DNA from: Planomicrobium sp. CPCC 101079 | GTDB lineage: Bacteria > Bacillota > Bacilli > Bacillales_A > Planococcaceae | DNA: 64,000 nt | NCBI RefSeq assembly: GCF_007859275.1 | Contig: NZ_VOHC01000024.1 | Location: forward strand, 305,821-369,820 | Direction: 5' to 3' | Shown: in pieces, positions 53,424 to 61,602 of the stretch | How the letters are laid out: every line of letters begins with the position of its first letter | How positions within the stretch are numbered: position 1 is the stretch's first letter | The notes under the pieces: generated by a model | What the model saw: the letters and a program-made list of their open reading frames with translations, nothing else | Told to the model about the DNA's origin: nothing | Databases searched by the model: none | Position numbers and translations under genes: made by a program

Positions 53424-53761
53424 TAATTTTCCTGGGCTTTAGTCGCCCAAGTTTGGATTTTGCGATCGATTTTCATAATATATTTTTTCCCGACCGTAAT
53501 ACCGAACAGGAACATCGACAACAGGAAAATTGTAAAAGGATCAAAGCGTTTGAATTCGAGAAAATTCAGGATGCCCAGAATGATATGGGGCACATAGCCA
53601 AGTCCCGTACTAATCGAAAAGGATATCAAGATCCGGATTTTCGATCTGAGCCAATAACGGGCGTAAAACATATAGAAAGTGGCGGACCAAGCTATAAGGT
53701 CGCATGTTATTAATATTGGCCATTTATGCAATAGAAGTATATCAGCGATAAAACACCACAC
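53420..53761 (-). CDS. Small hypothetical membrane protein
   Basis: A 113-residue protein with about three hydrophobic segments (IADILLLHKWPILITCDLIA, ILISFSISTGLGYVPHIILG, FTIFLLSMFLFGITVGKKYI) and a basic C-terminus. No family recognised. The GTG start at 53761 has only a modest AAGG in front, so the start is uncertain. It is followed by a strong hairpin and then by the B12 operon. Confidence 0.5.
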   Translation of the reverse strand: MWCFIADILLLHKWPILITCDLIAWSATFYMFYARYWLRSKIRILISFSISTGLGYVPHIILGILNFLEFKRFDPFTIFLLSMFLFGITVGKKYIMKIDRKIQTWATKAQENY

Positions 53762-53836
53762 CTTAATTTTTTTGAATCTTATTTCCTTGTATCAGTATCA
53801 TTCCCGATTTAAACAAAAAGTAGTCCATTCGAAAAA

Positions 53837-53865
53837 TTGAAAAAAATAAAGATTCAGTGTAATAT
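53837..53865 (+). promoter_or_regulatory. SigA promoter before the structured leader RNA
   Basis: TTGAAA (53837-53842), 17-bp spacer, TAATAT (53860-53865). Transcription would start near 53872, giving a leader of about 155 nt. Confidence 0.78.
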
Positions 53866-53877
53866 AAGCGAAATGCT

Positions 53878-53960
53878 TGATAACCGGAGTAGTAAACGTA
53901 GATTATGCCGAAAAAAACGGCTCGCGCTGCTTGGTAGGCGATGCAGATTATACTCTTAGA
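53878..53960 (+). ncRNA. Structured leader RNA, EAR-like (antitermination) candidate
   Basis: A compact GC-richer stretch in AT-rich DNA, 10 nt after a good promoter. GAGTA (53887-53891) pairs with TACTC (53951-53955); inside are GCCG-A7-CGGC (53907-53921) and CTGC...GCAG (53927-53945) with TTGGTAGGCGAT in its loop, and two ATTA joints. There is no ORF and no terminator. The layout and the phrases AGTAGTAAACG and GCTGCTTGGTAGGCGATGCA resemble the EAR element that promotes antitermination in Bacillales eps/capsule operons; the match is from memory and must be checked. Confidence 0.6.
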
Positions 53961-54028
53961 CTAGACAATTCAACATACAAACATAGAAGCAGGTAAACTA
54001 GTTTAAGAAGAGGGGGGAAGACAGGGGA

Positions 54029-54469
54029 ATGTTCTGGAACTTAAAGTTTTTATTAGTTATTTTTTGGGTGGCTTCAATATTAATAGCAACATGCACAACT
54101 AATGCCCGTGCTTTTTTATTTGATCAGAGTATAAATTATGACTTTGAACCTCGTCCTGCTGTTTCAGAACTCCTCATAGTAAACGACATAGACTTTTATG
54201 ATGATTTCTATTTGCTTCAAAAAGTTGGACATTTTGCTTCCTTTGGAATCTTGTATCTTTTAGTTCTGAATTGGTTAAGGAAATCGCAATTGGCTTTTAT
54301 GATATGTGCGATTTTTGGGGGGATCACTGAAGTTTTACAACTGTACTTTAATCGAAATGGAAGGTTGTTTGATGCTTTTATAGATTTAGCGGGCATTTTA
54401 TTTGCATTTGCTATATATCACTTCATAAGAAGCTTAAAAAGAACTGCACCTTCAGCTGAAAACAATTAA
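54029..54469 (+). CDS. VanZ-like membrane protein 2
   Basis: A 146-residue protein with membrane helices near 5-25, 65-85, 90-110 and 117-137. VanZ hallmarks: KVGHFASFGILYLLVLNWLR and the ITEVLQLYFNRNGRLFDAFI stretch. It shares the family pattern with the gene at 38843 but is very different in sequence. Its leader carries a structured RNA; ribosome site GAGGGGGG is some 18 nt upstream and AGGGG closer. Downstream plus-strand DNA has no further gene for about 2.8 kb. Confidence 0.8.
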   Translation: MFWNLKFLLVIFWVASILIATCTTNARAFLFDQSINYDFEPRPAVSELLIVNDIDFYDDFYLLQKVGHFASFGILYLLVLNWLRKSQLAFMICAIFGGITEVLQLYFNRNGRLFDAFIDLAGILFAFAIYHFIRSLKRTAPSAENN

Positions 54470-54848
54470 TTTTATAACGATTTTGAAGCGGCTTGTCATT
54501 CAAGTCTTATTAAAAGCATGCTATCCATTCCTGCAACAGAAGCTATATAGGCAATACGCCGTCGAATCATATTTTGCCTCTTTCAAGATTGATGTCAATG
54601 CTTGACAGGCAATTGTCTATCTGGATTAAAAGGGGGTTGACTACATGGACCATTAAAGCAAAACATGCAAGCAATGAAATCAAAAGAAAATGACCCCGGT
54701 ACTATACCGGAGTCATTTAAGTGCAAGAGAGCTGCTTATGAACTAACCCTTAAATGTGGCTGGTTCATTCTGTAACAATAGTGGTTTTTCTATATGTGAA
54801 TACTTTAATTTTCCCTCAAGATTTTCCGTGAATCTCACCAAGAACTAA
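54470..54848. other. Gene-free region with repeat arm A
   Basis: No credible ORF. It holds one member of a repeat pair (54644-54719), ending in a hairpin (AATGACCCCGGTA with TACCGGAGTCATT) that may end the vanZ-like transcript or the minus-strand sugar-transferase transcript. Confidence 0.6.
54644..54719. repeat. Related repeat, copy A, ending in a terminator-like hairpin
   Basis: About 75 bp: CATGGACCATTAAAGC near the start, CATGCAAGCAATGAAATCAA in the middle and the hairpin arms ATGACCCCGGTA/TACCGGAGTCAT. Copy B at 56937-57012 has the same order of blocks (GCGCAAGCAATTGATTTAAA and ATGGCCCCGGTA/TACCAGGGCCAT) in the same orientation. Confidence 0.7.
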
Positions 54849-55469
54849 TCATACATGCTCTTCTTTTTTTAGGTTTCCATAAAAGGCTTCGCCGCTAGAA
54901 GCCCCTTCCACTAACACTCCCTCTCTTTTTACTACCTTTAGAATGGTGATTAATATAATTTTCAAGTCAATAAAAAAGTTATGGTTATCCACATACCAAA
55001 CATCTAACTTAAAGCGGTTTTCCCAAGACAATTCATTTCGCCCATTTACTTGTGCCCAACCTGTAATTCCCGGTTTGACATCGTGCCTTCTCATTTGTTC
55101 CGGAGAATAATGTTCCAAATATACCACTTCTAGCGGTCTTGGCCCCACTAAACTCATATCCCCTTTTAACACGTTGATTAATTCAGGGAGTTCGTCTAAG
55201 CTGGTGCTTCTTAAAAATCTTCCTAATTTAGTTAACCGGATATGATCAGGCAGAAGTTCGCCATGTTCATCTTTTTCATCTGTCATTGTTCTGAACTTAT
55301 ACATTAGGAATAGATTGCCTTTAAATCCTGGGCGTTGATGCTTAAAAATAACAGGGCTGCCCATATTAAAATATATTATTATTGAAAGCAAGAGGAGTAA
55401 TGGAGACAAAAGAATTAAAGCTATCAAAGAACTGCCTATGTCAAAAGATTTTTTGATAAAGAATTTCAT
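54849..55469 (-). CDS. Undecaprenyl-phosphate sugar-1-phosphate transferase (PglC/EpsL type)
   Basis: A 206-residue initiating phosphoglycosyl transferase: one N-terminal re-entrant membrane segment (SLIALILLSPLLLLLSIIIY), then the catalytic part VIFKHQRPGFKGNLFLMYKF with RTMTDEKDEHG, the DELPELINVLKGDMSLVGPRP core and GITGWAQVNGRNELSWENRF. The Asp-Glu pair in the SLDELP motif is catalytic in this family. It loads the first sugar phosphate on undecaprenyl phosphate for an envelope glycan. ATG 55469 with GGAGG upstream overlaps the stop of the aminotransferase-like gene (TAATG). Confidence 0.93.
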   Translation of the reverse strand: MKFFIKKSFDIGSSLIALILLSPLLLLLSIIIYFNMGSPVIFKHQRPGFKGNLFLMYKFRTMTDEKDEHGELLPDHIRLTKLGRFLRSTSLDELPELINVLKGDMSLVGPRPLEVVYLEHYSPEQMRRHDVKPGITGWAQVNGRNELSWENRFKLDVWYVDNHNFFIDLKIILITILKVVKREGVLVEGASSGEAFYGNLKKEEHV

Positions 55470-56614
55470 TAAATACCTCCATGAGCACATATTTTATCGG
55501 TTTCAACTTCATTAAAGTTCATCAGTTCTTCATCTTTTTCACAGTGGGTATAATAAGCTTTTATAACTTCTACAATTCGTTCCATATCCTTTTCCGAGTA
55601 TCGTTGATCGCAAGGGATTGTAAGGATTTTACTGAATATAATCAGTGGATTCTCCATTTTCAATCCTCTGATGACATTTGGTACAGGCCAGTGAATAGGC
55701 GGATATATTTTGTTTTTGATTAGTTCTTTTTTTAAACGGTCTCTATTTTGAACAAAAATAACAAATCCTATAGGCGTATCCGCTGGAGTTAATTTTCCGC
55801 TAACAATATTGCTAGGGCCGAAAACGGCAGAAAGCGATTGATAAAGAAAGTTATAATTATCACGCCTTTTTTTCCTCATCTCAGCAGCATCATAAGTTTC
55901 AATAATTATTTTAGACAGGGCATCTATACTCTCTAATTGAATAATTTGATCACTCACTATTTCTTCCGTTTCTTTAAACAAATTCAAATAGATTTCTTTG
56001 AGTGATTCATTACTGGGGTCTTGAAGATATTTTTCTTTAAGGATAAAACCATACAAACGCTTTTCTATTAGCGGGTAAGAATTAAATGGAACCATAAGTT
56101 TTTCAAGTTCAGCTCTTTCATTTTCATCTTCCACTCTGAGGACAGCTCCGGACGGAACTCCCATCCATTTCCTTAAGCTCGCCAGTTCATAATGGCCCAA
56201 TCCAGTTTCTTCATTAAAAATAGTATGTGTCCTATCTTCGATTATGACTTTTTCATTTTTTATGCTTCGTAAAAATTCTATTGTAGATGCTGGTTCTCTG
56301 ACATTAAAAAAGTCCACTAAATAGATAGCCTGGCTTCGTCTTAGTTTCTTTTTTAAATCGTCCAAGTCGATCCTTAAATCTTTAGTCACTTCATAAAACT
56401 CCACCTTCAAGTTCAACTCTGAAAAAGGTTCATAAATACTGCCGCATAAATAATTTGGCAAGAGGAAAGAGTCTATTTTTTTTTCTTTAAGCAGGAAAGT
56501 CAAAGTTGTTTTTATTGCGGCTTGACCTGAAGAAAAAAAGAGGCTATTTAAATCGAGTGTCTTTTTCCTTTCCACATCAGCAAGCCTCATTTCAAATTCT
56601 CCACCAATTTCCAT
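55469..56614 (-). CDS. DegT/DnrJ-like PLP-fold protein (sugar aminotransferase-like)
   Basis: A 381-residue protein of the type I PLP fold. Recognisable points: FFSSGQAAIKTTLTFLLKEK near the start (PLP phosphate region), KVIIEDRTHTIF (the Asp that pairs with the PLP ring) and ELASLRKWMGVPSGAVLRV, whose Lys is the expected Schiff-base residue. It is divergent from typical DegT sugar aminotransferases, which show a GEGG motif after the Lys, so the substrate is unsure. ATG 56614 with GGAGGAG. Coupled to the sugar-phosphate transferase, likely making or choosing its amino sugar. Confidence 0.75.
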   Translation of the reverse strand: MEIGGEFEMRLADVERKKTLDLNSLFFSSGQAAIKTTLTFLLKEKKIDSFLLPNYLCGSIYEPFSELNLKVEFYEVTKDLRIDLDDLKKKLRRSQAIYLVDFFNVREPASTIEFLRSIKNEKVIIEDRTHTIFNEETGLGHYELASLRKWMGVPSGAVLRVEDENERAELEKLMVPFNSYPLIEKRLYGFILKEKYLQDPSNESLKEIYLNLFKETEEIVSDQIIQLESIDALSKIIIETYDAAEMRKKRRDNYNFLYQSLSAVFGPSNIVSGKLTPADTPIGFVIFVQNRDRLKKELIKNKIYPPIHWPVPNVIRGLKMENPLIIFSKILTIPCDQRYSEKDMERIVEVIKAYYTHCEKDEELMNFNEVETDKICAHGGI

Positions 56615-57262
56615 TTGTCTCCTCCACTCCTTGATGTAAAAATTTCGAGATGCCAAAGCAAGATGTCCACAAAACTCAATTTATAGGTAAAATAAATTCT
56701 TCATTTCAACAAATACAACATTAAAGAATACAGGTTAAAAGGAGGTTAAATTCAGATTTTTTTAAAATTAAAGGGAACTTTCTTTTTGAAGTGAACTAGG
56801 CCTTAATACAGTCGATTGTTTAAAAAGGGATCCAGCGAGAATCTTTTCTCTTTTAAGCCCTGTATGCTGGTCTTATTTAAGATGTGTGAGAGAAAGCCTT
56901 ATAGGTAAATTATTTAAAAACGATGGTGGATGGTTACATAGGCCAATACAACAGAACGCGCAAGCAATTGATTTAAAAGAAATGGCCCCGGTACAATACC
57001 AGGGCCATCATATGAAGATGTCTTATTTTCGAACTATTTAAACTATTTAACCTACCCTTAACCTAATGACTTTAGCATAGATTTCAGGCAGGAAGCTTAA
57101 GGGGCAGAAGGGGAACCCATGAAAAGAGTCAAGGGTTCAACCACCTAAAAAATAACATGGATAATCAAAAAGTATCTCTATATCGTTTTACAGTTAGTGG
57201 GGTAAGAAATTTACTCTTTGGCTGTTAATCTTTAGAAGTTGTTATCAAGGGAGAGATTTTTC
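56615..57262. other. Gene-free region with repeat arm B
   Basis: About 650 bp with no supported ORF. It holds the second copy of the related repeat (56937-57012) with its hairpin. The remaining DNA is AT-rich. No strong promoter was found for either flanking gene, though one must exist here. Confidence 0.6.
56937..57012. repeat. Related repeat, copy B, ending in a terminator-like hairpin
   Basis: Copy of 54644-54719 in the same orientation, with the hairpin ATGGCCCCGGTA/TACCAGGGCCAT. The inner stem keeps complementarity through paired changes (GACC to GGCC with GTC to GCC), which suggests the stem is under selection. Confidence 0.7.
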
Positions 57263-57661
57263 ATGATTTTGTTATTGGCTTTCTTTTTTTCACAATTACC
57301 GATATCAGACCTGATTAAGGGTTTTGTATCGGTCAATGAAGTTTATGCGATATTTCTTCTTTTAATAAGTATTTTGGCTATTGCACTCTATTTGTATCGT
57401 TCGCTTTATAAAGAATGGCTTGTACTGATTTTTACTGGAGTTAGAGTACAAACTCTTCTTCTTTTTAATGGGCTTTACGTTCTGATGTTTCCGGTATTTT
57501 CAAACGGCACAGACACCGGATATTTCAATGAATTCTTATCAGCTATTTCGAGTGGGTCGATTCTAATGCTCCTCATAGCATTCGCTCTCGTGAATAGCAA
57601 GCAGTTGCTTAATCTAGATACTCAGCGTTGGAGGCCGGAAGAAAGGGAGAAATTCACATGA
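57263..57661 (+). CDS. Hypothetical membrane protein coupled to a nucleotide-sugar dehydrogenase-like gene
   Basis: A 132-residue protein with four hydrophobic segments (ILLLAFFFSQLPI, VYAIFLLLISILAIALYLY, LLLFNGLYVLMFPVF, SGSILMLLIAFALV). No family recognised. ATG 57263 has AAGGGAGAG upstream; the earlier TTG at 57239 overlaps that site. Its stop overlaps the ATG of the next gene (ATGA), so they are co-translated and probably act in the same envelope pathway. Confidence 0.6.
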   Translation: MILLLAFFFSQLPISDLIKGFVSVNEVYAIFLLLISILAIALYLYRSLYKEWLVLIFTGVRVQTLLLFNGLYVLMFPVFSNGTDTGYFNEFLSAISSGSILMLLIAFALVNSKQLLNLDTQRWRPEEREKFT

Positions 57662-58947
57662 TGATCGACAAGTTAAAAATAGCAGTAGTAGGTTTGGGGG
57701 ACGCCGGATTGCCAGTCGCTATTGAATTCGGTAAGAAGTATTCGGTGATCGGTTTTGATTCGGAAACGGATCGGATTGAAGCATTGAATGAAGGGTTTGA
57801 CTACATATCAGAAATGATGATAGAGGATTTAAAAAAAGTGGAGATTGATTTTAGCGATGATCCCATAAAACTTAATGATGCCGGTTTTATCATCATTGCT
57901 GTTCCAACAATTGTGAATTCAAGCAACTATCCAGATTTCGCTCAAGTATTGGAAGCCAGTAAAACTGTAGGTAAACATATGAGAAAAGGGGTGGTTGTTG
58001 TTTACGAGTCAACTTTTTATCCAGGGTTGACAGAAGAAAAATGCATCCCGGTCCTTGAAAAATATTCAGGATTGGAAGCTGGGGAAGAGTTTTTTGTCGG
58101 GTATTCACAAGAGCAAATTAAACCCTATGAAAACAAAGAAGTTTTCTCGAAAGCCAAGAGAGTAGTGGCTGGCCAAAGTAAAGAAGTGAGCGATTTTATT
58201 GCTGAAGTATATGGGAAGGTAGCCGAAGCTGGTGTGTATAAGGCGAAATCGATTCGGATTGCAGAAACTGCAAAAATTTTCGAATCTGTACAGCGCGATG
58301 TCAACTTCGCACTAATGAACGAATTGGCTCTGATTTGCCACAAACTGGAAATCGATACACAGGATGTTCTTGAAACTGTTTCGATAAAGAAGAAATTCCA
58401 GAAATTCGCACCTAGTTTAATTGGCGGCTCTTCAATAAGCAACGATCCTTACTTTTTGGCCTATAAAGGAATTGCAGCTGACCATTATCCTGTTCTTACC
58501 ATGGATGCCAGGCGCATCAACGAACAAATGGGCACTGCACTTGCACAAATAATTGTAAAAAAAATCGTTGAGCAAAGTTATTCTAATGAAAAATCAAGAG
58601 TCACCGTACTCGGTTTCACGGACAAAGAAGATGAACCAAACGCCTATAATATTCAGGTTGTCGATATGATTCGGGAGCTACAGGAGTTTGGTCTTGATGT
58701 ACAGGTTGCAGATCCATTGGCACATCCTGAAAAAGCAGAAAGTTTATTTGGCTTCGAACTTACTCCTCACAGTGATTTGCTTCCTGCTTCAGCTGTAATC
58801 CTGGCAGTGCCCCATATGAATTATAAAAAAGCAGGATGGCAAAAGATTGAACAACTGCTAATAAATAAAGAAGGAATAGTTTTTGATATTCATTGCGTAC
58901 TCGATAAAAAAGAAAAGCCGGCAAACATTGAATTATGGCGACTATAA
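57658..58947 (+). CDS. UDP-sugar dehydrogenase-like protein with catalytic Cys replaced by Ser
   Basis: A 429-residue protein of the UDP-glucose/GDP-mannose dehydrogenase family (WbpA/TviB branch). NAD-binding KIAVVGLGDAGLPVAIEFG; YESTFYPGLTEEKCIPVLE; YSQEQIKPYENK (family: YSPERINPG); AETAKIFESVQRDVNFALMN. The catalytic motif normally GGHCIxVDPYxL reads IGGSSISNDPYFLAYKG: the nucleophilic Cys position is Ser259 and the preceding His is Ser258. With no nucleophile a full four-electron oxidation is unlikely. The protein is otherwise full length and well kept, so a changed reaction or a non-catalytic role is possible rather than decay. Confidence 0.85.
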   Translation: MMIDKLKIAVVGLGDAGLPVAIEFGKKYSVIGFDSETDRIEALNEGFDYISEMMIEDLKKVEIDFSDDPIKLNDAGFIIIAVPTIVNSSNYPDFAQVLEASKTVGKHMRKGVVVVYESTFYPGLTEEKCIPVLEKYSGLEAGEEFFVGYSQEQIKPYENKEVFSKAKRVVAGQSKEVSDFIAEVYGKVAEAGVYKAKSIRIAETAKIFESVQRDVNFALMNELALICHKLEIDTQDVLETVSIKKKFQKFAPSLIGGSSISNDPYFLAYKGIAADHYPVLTMDARRINEQMGTALAQIIVKKIVEQSYSNEKSRVTVLGFTDKEDEPNAYNIQVVDMIRELQEFGLDVQVADPLAHPEKAESLFGFELTPHSDLLPASAVILAVPHMNYKKAGWQKIEQLLINKEGIVFDIHCVLDKKEKPANIELWRL

Positions 58948-59004
58948 AATGGGGTTCAGTTCTTGCATCCACTAAATCACTGGTATAAAAAATCTATTTA
59001 TTCC

Positions 59005-59038
59005 GCGGCCATGCTTTTCAAAGCATGGCCGTTTTTTA
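59005..59038 (+). terminator. Rho-independent terminator
   Basis: GCGGCCATGCTTT with AAAGCATGGCCG forms a stem of about 11 bp followed by six T. Confidence 0.9.
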
Positions 59039-59122
59039 TATTCAAAATGGCCTCATGGAATAGAAAAAGAATGATATAGTAATTATCATGTTGCAAGTAT
59101 TCTAAAAAGGATGGGGAGCTAA

Positions 59123-60235
59123 TTGGGCGATATAAATCATTTAGAAGAAACATTCAATCAAACAAACTATCAGTTGTCTGGGCACGGTAAACGGAATGCG
59201 ACCGTATTGAAAGAGGCATTTGAAAATGTTGACAAAGAACTTGAGAGCGATCGATATGGGTCTGGAAAAGTCATTGAAGAGTTTCAGGAGAAAATGGCTG
59301 CTTTAACCGGAAAAGAGGCAGCTGTTTTTTTTCCAAGCGGAACGATGGCGCAGCAGATTGCTTTGCGAATCTGGTGTGATGAAAAAGCGTTGAAAAAAGT
59401 TGCGTATCATCCCTTATCCCACTTGGAAATCCATGAAGAAGACGGTTTAAAAGAATTGCACAATATCCATTCGATTTTGTTGGCGGACAAAGAACGGGTC
59501 ATTAACTTAGAGGACATAACAGGGCTGGAAGAGGAAGTGGCTTGCCTATTGTTGGAGCTGCCTCAACGGGAAATTGGCGGCCAACTTCCAAGCTTTGATA
59601 CATTGGAGCGGATATCTGCCTATTGCCGGGACAAGGGCATCAAGCTGCATTTGGACGGTGCACGGCTTTTAGAAGTGCTTCCGTATTACCGTAAGACTGC
59701 TGCTGAAGTTTGTGCTCTTTTTGATAGCGTCTACATTTCGTTATACAAAGGAATTGGCGGCATTGCCGGAGCTATCCTTGCTGGTGAACCGGAATTCATT
59801 ACCCAAGCAAAAGTCTGGAAACGGCGCCATGGAGGCGACCTAATCAGCCTCTATCCCTACATCGTTTCAGCGGACTATTATTTTGAACAGCGAGCAGACA
59901 AAATGAAGCGCTATTATGACGAGGCAAAAGAATTGGCTGAGTTGTTCAATGGCTGCCATGGAATTTCAACCTTGCCTAAGGAACCTGTTTCCAATATGTT
60001 CCATGTTCATTTTCAGCAATCGAAAGAAGTTGTAAGTGAACTGCTTGCAGCTGTTCACCAGCAAACTAACATCGGTTTTGCAAGTTATTTGAAAGATTTA
60101 GAAGGAACAGCTTGCTCCTATGAAATCAGTATAGGCGACTTGTATGCCGCTGTGCCGAAAGAGCAACTCAAAGCGGCTTTTCAATTGCTTGATAAAGAAA
60201 TGAAGCAGCAGGTTGGAATTATAAGAGGGGGATAA
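59123..60235 (+). CDS. Threonine-aldolase-like beta-eliminating lyase family protein
   Basis: A 370-residue PLP enzyme: DRYGSGKVIEEFQEKMAALT, VFFPSGTMAQQIALRIW, LHLDGARLLEVLPYY (Asp for the PLP ring) and SVYISLYKGIGGIAGAILAG with Lys209 as the likely PLP Lys. This matches low-specificity threonine aldolases, though the N-terminus is longer and the usual SDxxT start is absent, so the true substrate may differ. TTG 59123 with GGATGGGGAG. Next gene follows after 3 bp. Confidence 0.82.
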   Translation: MGDINHLEETFNQTNYQLSGHGKRNATVLKEAFENVDKELESDRYGSGKVIEEFQEKMAALTGKEAAVFFPSGTMAQQIALRIWCDEKALKKVAYHPLSHLEIHEEDGLKELHNIHSILLADKERVINLEDITGLEEEVACLLLELPQREIGGQLPSFDTLERISAYCRDKGIKLHLDGARLLEVLPYYRKTAAEVCALFDSVYISLYKGIGGIAGAILAGEPEFITQAKVWKRRHGGDLISLYPYIVSADYYFEQRADKMKRYYDEAKELAELFNGCHGISTLPKEPVSNMFHVHFQQSKEVVSELLAAVHQQTNIGFASYLKDLEGTACSYEISIGDLYAAVPKEQLKAAFQLLDKEMKQQVGIIRGG

Positions 60236-60238
60236 AAC

Positions 60239-60520
60239 ATGCCACAACAAGAGGAAAAGAAGTTTTTCGCAGTTTTTTTGCCGATGCTCGATAAGCAAAA
60301 AAGTCAGCATTTCAGGGCGGACCATTTATCATTCTTAGAAATGATGAGAAGCAGAGGGCACGTTTACGGCAATGGACGATTTGTTGATGGATCCGGCGGT
60401 CTGGTCATATATCAGGCTAGCTCATTTAGTGAGTGCGAAGCCTTTGTGAATCAAGACCCTTATGTCAAAAACGGAGCCAGGGGCTATGAAATTCATGAAT
60501 GGGAGGCCGTATGGGCTTAA
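60239..60520 (+). CDS. YciI-like protein
   Basis: A 93-residue YciI-family protein (ferredoxin-like fold): FFAVFLPMLDKQKSQHFRAD and HLSFLEMMRSRGHVYGNGRF, followed by AFVNQDPYVKNGARGYEIHE. The HLSFL His and the DPYV stretch fit the family active-site area. Function unknown; probably small-molecule turnover. Three bp after the aldolase-like gene, hence one operon. Confidence 0.85.
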   Translation: MPQQEEKKFFAVFLPMLDKQKSQHFRADHLSFLEMMRSRGHVYGNGRFVDGSGGLVIYQASSFSECEAFVNQDPYVKNGARGYEIHEWEAVWA

Positions 60521-60530
60521 AATAAAAACC

Positions 60531-60560
60531 AGCCGCAATTGAATGCTGCGGCTGATTTTT
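60531..60560. terminator. Bidirectional terminator
   Basis: CAGCCGCA and TGCGGCTG form an 8-bp stem between the convergent yciI-like gene and the 60564 gene, with T residues to the right and A residues to the left. Confidence 0.8.
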
Positions 60561-60563
60561 CGA

Positions 60564-61286
60564 TTAGAAATCGGCTGCTTCTTTTAATAGTTTATTGCGC
60601 AGGTTATCTTTTCGCTTTTCGTATTCTTTTGCATAGGCGTCAGCAGTGGAATCAGGTAAATTATTTGCTTTTAACTCTTGTTTCATCTGATTTATCAAGG
60701 CGTAAAAGAACTGGTCAGTCTGTTCTTCCAGTTTAGAGGCTGCTGCTGTGTATTTATTATAGAAATAAGGATAACTTATGGATTGGCCGGCTGCTTGTTT
60801 CTCTAGATATTCATTTTTTGCTAAACTAACCAATTTATAAAGGCGGTCCGTTGACTGTTCCTCCAGATCTTCAAATGCCGCTTCATACTGCTTCTTGAGT
60901 TGTCTGGCCATTGCTTTGCCATCTGAAGTGTTCCTTTTTTCAGCAGACGCGGCTTTTTCGTTGGCAACCGGAGTTACTTTGGCCTTTTCTTTTGAGATTT
61001 TTCCATTGTTTGATATATCAGAATCAAACTTATCTGTACCAAAAATAGGCATCCTTTCATCTGGTTCGCCCGTTGTTTCAGAAAGAGGCTTTTCCCGGCG
61101 TATCAAGTTTCCATCTTCGTCCAAAATGATTTTAGAGCCATCCGAAAGTACAATAATGTATTCTTCCTCGGCCACAACGTCAACTTCAGCATCGGCTACA
61201 TCATATGTTTTAAATTCAAACAAATAAACAAGATAGCCAGCAAAACAAAAAAGAGCGACCCCTAAAAATACCCCTACTTTTTTCAT
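60564..61286 (-). CDS. Hypothetical membrane-anchored extracytoplasmic protein
   Basis: A 240-residue protein with an N-terminal membrane anchor or signal (VGVFLGVALFCFAGYLVYLF), a small beta segment (EEEYIIVLSDGSKIILDEDG), a polar low-complexity linker (about 70-125) and a helical C-terminal domain (about 125-240, rich in Lys, Glu and Ala). No family recognised. The ATG has GAGAGGATG upstream. It lies next to the sortase/surface-protein pair, so an envelope role is plausible. Confidence 0.65.
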   Translation of the reverse strand: MKKVGVFLGVALFCFAGYLVYLFEFKTYDVADAEVDVVAEEEYIIVLSDGSKIILDEDGNLIRREKPLSETTGEPDERMPIFGTDKFDSDISNNGKISKEKAKVTPVANEKAASAEKRNTSDGKAMARQLKKQYEAAFEDLEEQSTDRLYKLVSLAKNEYLEKQAAGQSISYPYFYNKYTAAASKLEEQTDQFFYALINQMKQELKANNLPDSTADAYAKEYEKRKDNLRNKLLKEAADF

Positions 61287-61570
61287 ATACTCATCCTCTC
61301 TGCATCAAAATGATTACCTATATAAATTAAAATGAAAACGCATTAAATTTGGTTTTGCTGACAGTAAGAAGGCATCAGCAGTGTAAGGGACGGCGGAATT
61401 AGTTTTTCAGTGCCAATAGAAAAAGAGAAAAGGTTTGTCTTTGGGAAAAGTACACTCAATAATTACTATGTAAATTTATCTGAATTGATTGAATTTTACC
61501 ATAATGATAAAAATTAATCTATATAATTAGAGATATCTTAAATTTTTATTATTATTAGATTTCAACCATA
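61287..61570. other. Gene-free AT-rich region
   Basis: Upstream region of the minus-strand gene ending at 61286; no ORF, no clear promoter or structured RNA seen. Confidence 0.5.
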
Positions 61571-61602
61571 AAAAAAGCGATTCCAATTGGAATCGCTTTT
61601 TT
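61571..61602 (-). terminator. Terminator of the sortase operon
   Basis: AAAAAAGCGATTCC and GGAATCGCTTTTTT form a perfect stem with flanking A/T runs. Confidence 0.9.
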
